From Symsagittifera roscoffensis (taxonomy: Eukaryota; Xenacoelomorpha; Acoela; Convolutidae), in assembly GCF_963678635.1 (NCBI RefSeq), contig NC_087063.1, positions 42,610,759-42,674,758 of the forward strand: DNA of 64,000 nt, read 5' to 3'. Positions 46,845 to 56,217 of this stretch are shown here, in pieces. Position numbers and translations under genes: made by a program. Below the pieces are notes generated by a model. The model had not been told where the DNA came from. It did no database searches and worked only from the letters and a program-made list of their open reading frames with translations. The first letter of the stretch is position 1, and every line of letters starts with the position of its first letter.

Positions 46845-47363
46845 TAACTCAAATAAACATTTCCGACAATAAGTGTAACCATCCGATTGTGGGTAAAACT
46901 GGTGGAGGTGGTCACATTAGATATTTTCAGATATCCTAGTAGTACTACTACTACTTACAATCGGACCCTGGAAATAATAAAATAACTTTATGAATGACTC
47001 TTACGTCTTGTGTACACTATATAGATAAATTTTCATGTTTTGTCTCAATGAAGTCTTTTCTGAGATCGCACGATTTTGAATAAGTTTTAATAAAAATAAT
47101 ATAAAGAAAATTTGCTCCAAATTAGGCAACTGACATTGGTTACAATTATTCTGAAAATTTAATCTTAGAAATGCGCAATTATAATCGATTATAAAAGTGA
47201 ATATTTTGCCACAAAAACAAGTTTCATTTTTTTTTTCAAAAATAATCGATTGTATTTGGATTTTATCGATTAGAAAAATAGTATCATTATAATTCATTTT
47301 TAATCGATTATTTTCAAAAAATTTTGAGACAGACCACGAAAATTCAATTTAATCGATTATTAT
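46845..47363. other. Gene-free region with inverted repeat and ATCGAT cluster
   Basis: TCCGATTGT (46882-46890) is inverted at 46967-46975 (ACAATCGGA). Five ATCGAT hexamers lie at 47184, 47245, 47265, 47303 and 47352, mostly as TAATCGATTA-like palindromes. Confidence 0.45.
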
Positions 47364-47463
47364 CCATGGAACTCAAATATAAAATGTGGAATTGAACCAA
47401 AATTATCTTTAAAAAATTTGATTCTCCGTCTAAGAGTCACTTGCCTTCACCACTTAGCCATGG
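47364..47463 (-). repeat. Class-II tRNA-like module
   Basis: On the minus strand, box A TGGCTAAGTGGTGAAGGC and box B GGTTCAATTCC lie about 60 nt apart. Both ends are CCATGG, which can pair. The anticodon arm does not close properly, so this is a tRNA-Ser/Leu-like relic rather than a working gene. Confidence 0.4.
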
Positions 47464-48183
47464 CATACTATTTTTCTCTTCTCATAAATTATTTTATTCT
47501 TATACTATTAGCTTTAACGAGATTCAAACCGAGCCTTATATTCATGTTCACCTGGGAGTCTTAATTATTGTGGTGGACTTGAATGTTGGTAGTAGTTGCC
47601 TTCTATGTTCAAACCTGTTGTGATTTTGGGCTGGAAATTGTTTCGATACACCGGCTATTATTTACGGAGTTTACTTGTGTATACGTGCAATTTTGATTGA
47701 TAGAGGTGTTTGAGATATTTTCGAATTAATTATTTAAGATCATTCTTTTGGTTCTAAATATGTCGTCAAAGTTTTTGACTATAGATCGACAGGTTTCCAG
47801 AAGTCAGAATTGAATAAAGCTTGCTCGTTTGAAACTGATTGACGAACAAGTGGCGGCAATGGTTTTGAATTACTGGCTGAGTGTTTTTTGAAAATTGGAT
47901 GTGATTTGAATTCTGGATTATGAATTTCAAAAGTGATAATTAGCTGTTTTTGTGGACGTGCCATTGTCTGAAGTGAAAAAGTTTTAATGACTGGTTAGTT
48001 TGTTGCTAATTTTGTAGTTGCTAATTTTTTTTCTATTGGTCAGTCAATCACAAGTTTCAATCAAAAATGAGTTAAATGCAAGAAACTGTCAAACTAAGTT
48101 AAAGTAATTCATATTGATGCTATTTTATGCATATATCTTGATTGAGTCTCAATTTAGCTGGAATTTTTCAGACCTATGCTATC
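47464..48183. other. Gene-free region upstream of cytochrome b5
   Basis: AT-rich, with unsupported short frames. A GAATTTTTCAG acceptor ends at 48170, 13 nt before the cytochrome b5 ATG. Confidence 0.4.
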
Positions 48184-48876
48184 ATGAGTGAAACCATAGT
48201 GAGTGAATCAGAGCTGGCCCAGCACAACTCAATCGACGACCTCTGGGTGGCAGTGGAGGACAAAGTGTACAACCTGACTCAGTTCCAGTTCGAACATCCG
48301 GGAGGCTCCGATATCCTGGTGGAAGTGGCCGGAAAAGACGCTACTGAGGAGTTCGAGGCAGGGCCGCTTTTTGTTAAAAGAATGTTTCTCCGTTTTTACC
48401 TGGAACTTGAAAACTCAACTTAGGTACAGAAAGTGTCGACAAATTAGTCTGTTAATAGTCTGTTGAAAGAGTTTTGGGAATCCATTGGTCGACCAGAAAA
48501 TCGCCATAACATTTTTTATTTTCTCTTACTCTGTAGAATTTGTTAAAATCAGGGATTAGTGCGTTTTTCGCGTACTCTAAAAAGCTTTTAACGGTTTTTT
48601 CTTTATTTTGTTGGTAATTTGTGCTTGATTTCAAAAATAAATGTCGAGCCCTGTTTTGAGGACGCCGGTCACAGTGAAGATGCGCGTGAAATGATGGAAT
48701 CATACCTAGTTGGAAAACTAGAAGATAGTGCGAAACCGAAATCGGGCAAAAAGAAACCCCCCTCCCTCAGCGATGGAAGCTCGCCACTCAGCTCATATCT
48801 AGTTTACGGAGGCATAGCAATTGGTGTGGTGATTATCGCGTGCGTCTTGCTTAACCGAAGAACTTGCAAACACTAA
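48184..48876 (+). CDS. CYB5A: Cytochrome b5, tail-anchored
   Basis: Two exons, 48184-48357 and 48661-48876, give 129 residues (human microsomal form 134). This haem protein passes electrons to desaturases, P450s and other membrane enzymes. The haem ligands are H38 in EHPGG and H62 in DAGHSEDAR, with the usual spacing. Residues about 104-122 are a single hydrophobic helix followed by a short basic tail (RRTCKH), as in proteins anchored by their C-terminus with the haem domain in the cytosol; ER or mitochondrial outer membrane cannot be decided. The start is the ATG 13 nt after an acceptor. The intron appears to have a GC donor. The symbol is by family; orthology to CYB5A or CYB5B is not resolved. 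Confidence 0.93.
48358..48660 (+). other. GC-AG intron in cytochrome b5
   Basis: The only junction that joins ...ATEEFE to DAGHSED in frame, as the family requires, is GAG|GCAGGG at 48357/48358 with TTTTGAG|GAC at 48660/48661. The donor is therefore GC rather than GT. Length 303 nt. Confidence 0.7.
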
Positions 48877-49576
48877 AATTGTAATGTGAACAAGTCTCAA
48901 AATGGTGCTTATCCCAGATAGTAACATTATTTTTGTAATTTTATCAGTTTGCTTATATTTATTTGGTTGATCGTATATAATTTATCCTGTATTACAATGG
49001 ATTTTTCTATAGAACAGTAGGTTTCATTGGATATTTTCACTGGGGATTAAACTGGCTTTGAGAATTTAATTGAGAGTCAATGTGAATTAAGCATGGTCTT
49101 AGCTTTTTGAAAGCTAGTTTTATCAGTGGTTTTCGTAGTATTGTCCACTGTCGAAGATTAAAATAGAAAAAATACACTAGATGAGCTAAATCTAAAGTTA
49201 AGGCAGCGGAAGAAAAATCTTTTCCTCTATTTATTTGCAAACAAAAGCAATAGTTCTGAAAAGTAACATAAGCTGATTTTGAACGTTTTTTTTTCGAAAA
49301 AGGAAAACAAGGTCTTGGTTTTGATCAATAATGAAAAGCTTTTCGATCTACGTAAAATATCTCTAATTTTTAACAAAGCCATTTAGGTCGGTCAAAATAA
49401 GACAAAGCTAAGCTAAGCGCCTCTGATGTAGATGACCAATTTGGTCACCAGTTTTGACGTATTTTAACCATATCGCTTGCGTAGTAAAAAAAAATTAACA
49501 GATAGTTCATACTACGTTTGCGTCAATTCATTTAATAGTTCCGCAGATGAAAGCTCGTTGTCTTAGTTAGACAGAA
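48877..49576. other. Intergenic, no gene seen
   Basis: AT-rich stretch between cytochrome b5 and the EF-hand gene; no clear AATAAA close to the cytochrome b5 stop. Confidence 0.4.
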
Positions 49577-52500
49577 ATGTCGACTAATCATTTCATTGAA
49601 AAGGACATCCCGCAAATCAAATCGGCTTTCAAAGGTAAGTCTTGGAGCTTCTAAATTCCATCCAGTGTTTTCAAATAACAGAAGAGTTCGTGAATTTAAA
49701 TTTCTTGTCGTAACTATGCTAACATGGACAGCTTTTTTGTTCCAAGAAAATCTAAATAATGTTAGCTTAAAAATTCAATTGAGAAAAAATTGTTAGAGTG
49801 TTAAGACAAAATCCTCAGATGTTATGGGACTAACAGCCTTTTGAATATCGATGGATTTTGTTTCTTAGAAGGTGGTAAATAAATAAGTACTAACTGATTT
49901 TAATGCGTGTCCAGCATATGATCGAGACAGGACTGGTTGTCTGAGTGTAGAGAATGTGGCGGAAGTACTGGCCCTGTTGGGAATCGTACCAGACAGGCCA
50001 AGGATCAGAGACCTCATGGACACCTTGGACACCAACGGTAAGTATCACCCCCCTTTATGATAGTACTGATTAAGTGTATAAGAACAATGAGTTTCAATTC
50101 TCTAGCTCTTGATGATTTTTTAGTTAATTTTATCAGAAAAGTGTCAATTAGAAACAGTATTTGACATGCAAAGAGCTTCAACGTGATATATATTTTTTTG
50201 AAAGTTGACAAATTTTCAATCAACTTTTTTACGGTTTCCTTGTTCTCTTACACTTTTCCAACTGTCTGTTGGGAATGTTTTACTAGCCAAATGTAACTCA
50301 GAAGCTCAGTACCTTGCTAAGCTTCCAGGTCAAATTACTAAGACTGTAAAAGGAGACTGTTTTGAGATTTCGGAGTCATGTGACCAGAAAATGTTTAGCT
50401 TAATGACAGAATTAGATGCTTCATAAGAGATTAACACCGCAATTATAGCATGAAAACTTGAAAAGTGTTGAAAGTGGTTGGAGATGGTTTCAATGAATTT
50501 CGCTTACTGGATCCTTTCCAATTCGTATTTTGCTTAGGAAATGGATTGATAGAGGAGGAAGAGTTTGTTCGCTACATCCTCAGCAGGTCCAAGGATGACT
50601 TCGGAAAAGACATGTTCTCCGCGCTCTTATCCGCATTCGAGTGGTTTGATCTAGACAGAAACGGATTTATTGACAAAAACGAAATGAGGTAGCGATAATT
50701 ATAGTAGTACTTATTATTAAAAAACCAAAAATATTGGTTCACTGAATGTGCATAGTAATTAATTTGACACTGGGAACCAATTTTTGTTTCTTTTACGCAA
50801 ACTCACTGTATAAATTCTAAATAATCCAAAAAGAATGACTGATTGTGGCGCTCAAGGTCCACGATATTAGTGAAAATAAGTTTATGTTTCCTTGCATATC
50901 CAGAGACGTTTTTTGCAGCTCAATCTATTTAGTAAATTTTGATATTGCTCGGCTGCTGTTGCAATCTTTGTACCGAAAATTGTCCAGCGTTAAATTTAAG
51001 TGTGAGCAAAGTTCAGACAATTAGCGACATACGCTATATATGAGTGTAAAGCCACTTTTGATTGGTTGCTATAAGGTAGATCGCACCATCTTCTTTCTTT
51101 ATGTAATTTCCACAAACCAGTCTTGTACTCGTTGAGCAGTTTCAGGATCATTCTGTTTAGGATTAATCCCAATTTTTATGGGAATTCATTTAAACCTGAT
51201 GTGTGACATTTCCAAGTTTATTTAAACTATTTTTAAAGTGATTTGATCAACATCAATTTTCGTTCAACAAAAAAGTTTGACACTGAAATTGTTTGCAGTT
51301 TTCAAAACTGCAATGCAACAATGGGTCACAGAAAAACAAGTTCTATAAGCTTATAAGCAATTTTTTGGGTCACAGAAATTTCTATAATCGAAGCAAAATC
51401 TGTTATTTAATGTTATTAGTCTAGCTTAGAATTTGTTAAAGATTGTTTTTAAGGAAATGAAAAATTGATCTTTAAAAAAGTTTTGTGTTGCGTGACTTTT
51501 TCACCCGGTAATCGGAGTTTAATATCTCTTTCTGTGCTGTTGAAATAAAACATGCTTTCTGTTCAATTTAAAAATTTGTGTTGAATTCAATTTTAAATAT
51601 TGAAATTTATTAATTATGAAGTTTTGAATTGAGTTTGCAAATGGTATAAATGATTGCGGACAAAAAGGAGGCAATTCAACTGCACATGTTAACAATCTGA
51701 CAAAAATTTATGCAAAACAGCGACAGTAAATATTTGGCTTCGTTGGTTTGCTTTTTCTAAAACAGTTCTTATTTGACTTTTTTATTCATTGTTTTTGACA
51801 GTGCTGGCTGTTTATTGTTACATGGGCCGCTAATCAAAAGTAACAGTGGAACCCTTCCGCTTGAGGTAAATGGATTTATTTTTCCATTGAGGTCATATTT
51901 ATCCGATCAAACTGATGATGCATGGATTTCTTTGATGACATATAAATTTAGCAATGAAAAAAGCAAATTTCAGAAAACCTATGGTATTTTTGGTTTGGAC
52001 AAGCAAAAGCGCGTGTTATCCTATGAGTTGAACTTTTTGAATTGAACGTTATTGAGTTATATCATCTGAAAGCCCCCTGCCCCCCTACCTTTGCTCACAA
52101 TAAAAAGGTTTTTCGCCGGCCTTCATTTAATAAGTTATAGAAATTTGAAAACTGCCAGTTCTGCATGATTGAAGCATGGTATACCTCGGCTCTTCGCCCC
52201 CGCCCAGCTCCTTCGAGCTGCAATTTTATGGTGTAGCGTGTCGTTTCTCCAGGTTAATTATGAAGACCAAATACGTTTTTCATGTTGCCTAATTTTGTCA
52301 ATTTTCATAAAAATGGGACAATGTGAACAGTACTTTTATATATTACACTAGCGAACTTTAATGAGCGTTAGTGTTATACTACGACTATTCTTTTTTTTTA
52401 ACCTAGATCGCAAATATTGGTGCTAGTTTTTGGGCACTTTTACGGCTTTTTGATAGCACGAGCTTTGACTTCTGAATGATCACAGTTGATACATTCGCAA

Positions 52501-55213
52501 TTCATCAAATGAACCGAAAAAAGCTGTTAGTTTCAAACAACATTACAATAATCGATTTCAGAATCTTTCTACTAAATTTTTCGCGCTATTTTTTGAAATG
52601 CAAAGCTTATACATAATGTGGTTTTATGCTTTCCGATTTATTATTTGCAAGTTTGCGTCCTTTTTTTGGTGCCACTTTTGCTGCATAGTTTGGCAATATG
52701 TAGCTGTTTTATTTGTGACTAGTGCTTGCCGGTGATTGGACGTTCGTAGTCGAAAGGGCAGGGCATGAGAATCCTATTCTCGGGGTTGCAGGTTCCAATC
52801 CCATACATAGCAAAGTAGTGCTAATTCGAGGCTTTTTTCTATCGTTTCAGTTAAAAAAGCTGCTTTGTCGTGTTATCGCTGGTGTCTTCGAAAACAGTTT
52901 TGCCTCAGTGTAAAGTTTTTGATGGTGGGGGAGGTGAAAGAGCCTATAGTTCGATCTATTTAACGTAAGCGAGGAATTAATCCGATTCAGAAATCTTTCT
53001 CAATTCAATTGAGGCAAACTACTTGGTATTATTACACGAGCGTAGCATAGCGTGATTAAGCGATTTAACTTCTTTCCTCAACCTGAGTTGCAAATAAAAG
53101 TGCTACTTTTGGTGGAATTTTTGAACCAGTAGGCTGCTTTAGCAGTATAATAACATGTTCTTTGACATTTGAGTAGTATTAATTTTTCAGTTGATGCTTT
53201 TTCTATTCATTAATTGAACCGTTAAAAGCTATTCGTCTCATACAACAGTATAATAATAAAAATCACGTTTCAGAAATGTTTCAACTCTTTGTTTTTTTGT
53301 GAGGTTTTTGAACTGCTTAATTTATTACCCTTTTGATAAGAAATGGTATTGAAATCGGGTTCTATACTTTTTCCCGTAAAATAACTTTGTTGTTTGGACT
53401 CTTGTTGGTTTTTGGTACCATGTTTCATATTGAATTCAAGTTTCTTCGTGTCTCCCGTACACTTAGCCGGGAGCTAACGAATACGCCTGGGAAAGCAAAA
53501 GTCCTGGGTTCAATTCTGACCTGGACCTTTTTTTTAAACGGAAATTTTTTGTTTCAAATAAAAATGTCGGCTTAATATTTGTCTGCTTAAGTTTTGTCGG
53601 ATTACTTGCCACATCTAAGTATCATTTATTTTTGCTCTAAGCTATTGTGTTGTAATTGTTTTAAGTTTTTTACCTTTTAAAAAGTACGGTCGAATACAAT
53701 TTTGATTTTGACTTTGGTCACCTCTCTCGATTTGTCAAATTGTAGTTTTGTTCAATTTTGTCTTTTTTTCGGCCTAATTGGTTTAAGTTTTATTATATCG
53801 ATCTAGTGGCCTATTTTTGGGTTTTTTGACGTCCGAAAACTGTTTTTGTATGCGTGTGTGTGTTCTGAAGGGAAATAGGAATTAAAAAATTATTTAGTTA
53901 GCATTTTTTCTTCTTGAAGGATTTCTGCTCAGGTATTTTCGGCTTTGTTACCGCTTAGTTATTATAAATTCAAACTCAATCAACCATCCGGGGCATGTGG
54001 TGCAGAAGTAACACAACGGCTCGAGACGGTAAGTTTGTAATTTCGGCCGTTTCGAGCAGTTGCGTTTCGAATTCGGCCGGGACCTGTTTTTCTGATTTTT
54101 TTAAGTGTCCGCTTTCTTCCAATTTGCTGTTGGATTGCTCAAGACCGCAAAGCCCGGTAGTTTGATTCCAGCCGAGTTCTGTTTTTTTTTGCAAAATAAA
54201 AATTTTCGGGTAATTTAGATTATTGTCTGTCTGCTTAATTTCGCTGAAAGAACTTTTTAAATACTCGGCTTCTTCTATCATTACGAAAGCTTATTGTATA
54301 GTTTTCAATGGTACACGTATTTTTCGCATATTTGGGAAAAAGGGCTTATTAGGGCTTATGCTGCTGTTTTTAAGGACTAAAACGATTCTTGGAAGTTTTT
54401 TCTTAGTTTATTTTTTTCCGTTTGATTTTAATCATTGTCATTCTTTTTTTGTATCGCAAATGGTGCGAAGCTCAGCTTTGACTCTGTGTAATTAATTTGG
54501 TTTAATAGAGTATCATTTATTAGTTTGTGTGGTCGTTAGCAAAGTTAGTGTGGTGCACCATAGTTTGATACATGCAAAGTGTGAGTTTTCGTGCTTTCTA
54601 AAGCTTTTGTGCATCTGAATCTTAGACGCTTTTCGCTCGTGTTTGCGAAGCTGCAGTTTTGCCGTGTCAATGATTGCGATACAAGATGAGACACACATCG
54701 CTTGTTTTTTGAATAGTGTACAGGGTGATTTTTGAAGTAAAGAGAGCTAAATAAATCTCTTAGAACAAGATTTTTAAAGTAACTGATAAAACTACACGAA
54801 GATTTGATTCGCTATTTGTTATATTTCAGCGTATGTACGTGAAATGCAACTTCTTTGTGTTAAACACTGATATCCAGAAATTGTGTTTTAATCTTATCGA
54901 TCAAACTAAACATTGTCTGCGTATCGTCGTAGCACTTGTTTGTGTAGCAATGTATTTAGGTTAAAATTCGCCTTTCGCTAACTAAACAAATTATCACCTT
55001 CAACAATGTACATGTTTTAGACAGATTTTGGGTAAACTTGGCAACCGGATGAGTGAAGACGAAATTGATAAATTTTTCTCGCTTTTGGACGAAAATAAAG
55101 ACGGTCAAATTTCAATAGAAGAAATGCTGAATGGTTTCCAGTCCAAAGTACTCGCTGTAACAAAACCAGTGGCCAAGAAATCATCAAGCTCCAGAAACTC
55201 AAATAAAAACTGA
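49577..55213 (+). CDS. Four-EF-hand calcium-binding protein (calmodulin/troponin C-like)
   Basis: Four exons (49577-49634, 49915-50037, 50538-50688, 55021-55213), all with GT-AG borders and matching phases (1, 1, 2), encode 174 residues. EF-hand loops: 22-33 (DRDRTGCLSVEN, Asn instead of Glu at position 12, so probably weak or non-binding), 58-69 (DTNGNGLIEEEE), 98-109 (DLDRNGFIDKNE) and 134-145 (DENKDGQISIEE), the last three canonical. The two-lobe arrangement fits a calmodulin-superfamily Ca2+ sensor. A Lys/Ser-rich tail (146-174) follows the last hand, unlike calmodulin itself. It has no obvious myristoylation signal (MSTN start). The target is unknown; troponin C-like or calmodulin-like are the best matches. 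Confidence 0.9.
49635..49914 (+). other. EF-hand gene intron 1
   Basis: 280 nt, donor GTAAGT, acceptor GTGTCCAG. Nothing else recognised. Confidence 0.85.
50038..50537 (+). other. EF-hand gene intron 2
   Basis: 500 nt, donor GTAAGT, acceptor TTGCTTAG, splitting the second EF-hand loop. A frame inside it (50205-50426) has no known domain and is probably repeat-derived, since its CTTTTCCAACTGTCTGTTGG start recurs near 22903. Confidence 0.85.
51773..52045 (+). other. Intronic frame, unassigned
   Basis: Lies within intron 3 on the same strand. An acceptor-like TTTTTGACAG at 51793-51802 precedes protein-like sequence (PLEVNGFIFPLRSYLSDQTD and WISLMTYKFSNEKSK) to a stop at 52045. No family recognised; possibly a transposon-derived or alternative terminal exon. 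Confidence 0.2.
52342..53030 (+). repeat. ATTACAC-family element, 5' part only
   Basis: Starts ATTACACTAGCG and aligns with the first half of the element at 53031 (for example AATGAACCGAAAAAAGCTGT against ATTGAACCGTTAAAAGCT), then stops where the next copy begins. Confidence 0.5.
52730..52808 (+). repeat. tRNA-like module
   Basis: Box B GGTTCCAATCCC (52791-52802) is strong; GAGAATCCTATTCTC (52767-52781) could form the anticodon stem-loop with a 5-base loop. Box A is weak. Confidence 0.4.
53463..53526 (+). repeat. tRNA-like module
   Basis: Box B GGGTTCAATTC (53507-53517) with a box A-like AGCTAACGAATACGCC before it; followed by GGACCTTTTTTTTAAACGGA, shared with 20418 onward. Confidence 0.45.
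53990..54086 (+). repeat. tRNA-like module
   Basis: Box A TGGTGCAGAAGTAACAC (53998-54014) and box B GCGTTTCGAATTCGG (54062-54076), then GGGACCTGTTTTT. An additional box B-like GGTAGTTTGATTCCAGCC follows at 54155. Confidence 0.45.
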
Positions 55214-55305
55214 ATTCCTTGTGATAACGGAACTCTAAATCAGCTTAATTATGTCGACTTGGTTTCTGATATAATCAGGGTGGCGATGTTTTGAAACAGG
55301 GATCA

Positions 55306-55360
55306 ATTGAGCAATCCCCCCCCCCCCCATTTTCGCGGGGGGGGGGGGGAATAGCTCAAT
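55306..55360. other. C13/G13 hairpin
   Basis: Thirteen C (55316-55328), an 8-base loop (ATTTTCGC), then thirteen G (55337-55349). The flanks continue the stem after a short bulge: ATTGAGC (55306-55312) pairs with GCTCAAT (55354-55360). Confidence 0.85.
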
Positions 55361-55544
55361 ATACATGTTTATAACCACTTCAGACATGTTTATAACCACT
55401 TGGAAATAGTTTGAAGGATATGATAACATGAACGAGATTCTTCAATTGATTTCTCAATTGATCCTAAAACAGTTTAAAGCGGTGTCTTAAAACACGTGCT
55501 CTTTTTCAATGTTTTTTATCATTTTTTGCCTGATTTTGTTTCAG

Positions 55545-55663
55545 ATACACCTCGTTTTACTGAGATTCTTAACTTCCTAGGAGCACTGAAAACAACAGGT
55601 TTTATGAAAGTAGACTTCGCTGACCTTTCCTTAAACTTGAGGCCCTTGTTCCGAGTGTTTTAA
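55545..55663 (+). other. Exon-like piece 1
   Basis: After TTTGTTTCAG a phase-1 open frame (TPRFTEILNFLGALKTTGF...) runs to TAA at 55661. It lies inside the CAGGGTGGC element, so it may be captured or chance sequence. No family recognised. Confidence 0.2.
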
Positions 55664-56042
55664 TTGACTAGATTCGTTCACACCTATTGGGATACAAAAA
55701 TGTCCAAATTTGCCTTCTGTTTGAGAGCATTGAACGTATCGTTTAACATTTTCAAAGTTTTGATATAATTTATGTTTTAAAACAGATTTCAACGTTTTTA
55801 ATGTTTTTTTTGTCAAATGGATGCCACCCTGATATTTGGCGTTCTATCATATCTGATATTTGGCGTTCAATCAAAAGAAAATTGTTCTAACGAGGCTAAA
55901 AGAGTTTCAGCTCAATTTGACACTGCGTACATTTTGTTAAAAAAGTATACCTAGCTTTTGATTTCTTTTACACGCCAAGTCAGGGCTATAATCTTTGGAG
56001 AGTAATGAATTGAGAGTTTTCATTATGTTTTTCTTTCTTCAG

Positions 56043-56213
56043 GCGGTTTATCCTCGAGGGAAAGGACAAACGCATGAGCAGTTTATATCTTCAAAAACAG
56101 CGTTCCTGCCCGTTAAGTCAGACCTACATGCATTTTGTTTGACTGTTTACGGACTGAGAAACGTTGCAACGGGCCAAGTTGAAAAGGAGCTAAGTAAAAG
56201 CTTTGTGGAATAA
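56043..56213 (+). other. Exon-like piece 2, possible terminal exon
   Basis: A good acceptor (TTCTTTCTTCAG) precedes 56 open codons (AVYPRGKGQTHEQF...TGQVEKELSKSFVE) ending in TAA that overlaps an AATAAA (56212-56217). This looks like the last exon of a short gene, but no upstream exon is certain. Function unknown. Confidence 0.35.
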
Positions 56214-56217
56214 TAAA

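Larger units (their letters stand above)
53031..54492 (+). repeat. ATTACAC-family element, full copy (1,462 bp)
   Basis: The left end ATTACACGAG and right end CTCTGTGTAAT form an imperfect terminal inverted repeat (seven exact bases). The right part (TATCGCAAATGGTGCGAAGC then TCAGCTTTG) matches the copies at 2555 and 20915. It contains two tRNA-like modules. No transposase frame. Confidence 0.55.
50689..55020 (+). other. EF-hand gene intron 3, 4.3 kb, transposon-filled
   Basis: 4,332 nt, donor GTAGCG, acceptor TGTTTTAG. It holds two ATTACAC-family elements (partial 52342-53030, full 53031-54492), three tRNA-like modules and a short frame at 51773-52045 of unknown nature. The other introns are 280 and 500 nt, so insertions explain its size. 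Confidence 0.8.
55276..55831. mobile_element. Putative non-autonomous DNA element with CAGGGTGGC ends
   Basis: CAGGGTGGC at 55276-55284 is matched by GCCACCCTG at 55823-55831, with weaker similarity continuing inward (TTTTGAAA / ATTTGACA). The 556-bp interval has no transposase. CAGGG termini are common in hAT-type elements, but no clear target-site duplication is visible. Confidence 0.4.

Noticed and set aside
47364-47463. Functional tRNA-Ser/Leu gene on the minus strand
   Set aside because: Box A and B are good but the anticodon arm does not pair and the acceptor ends are a CCATGG palindrome; treated as a relic.
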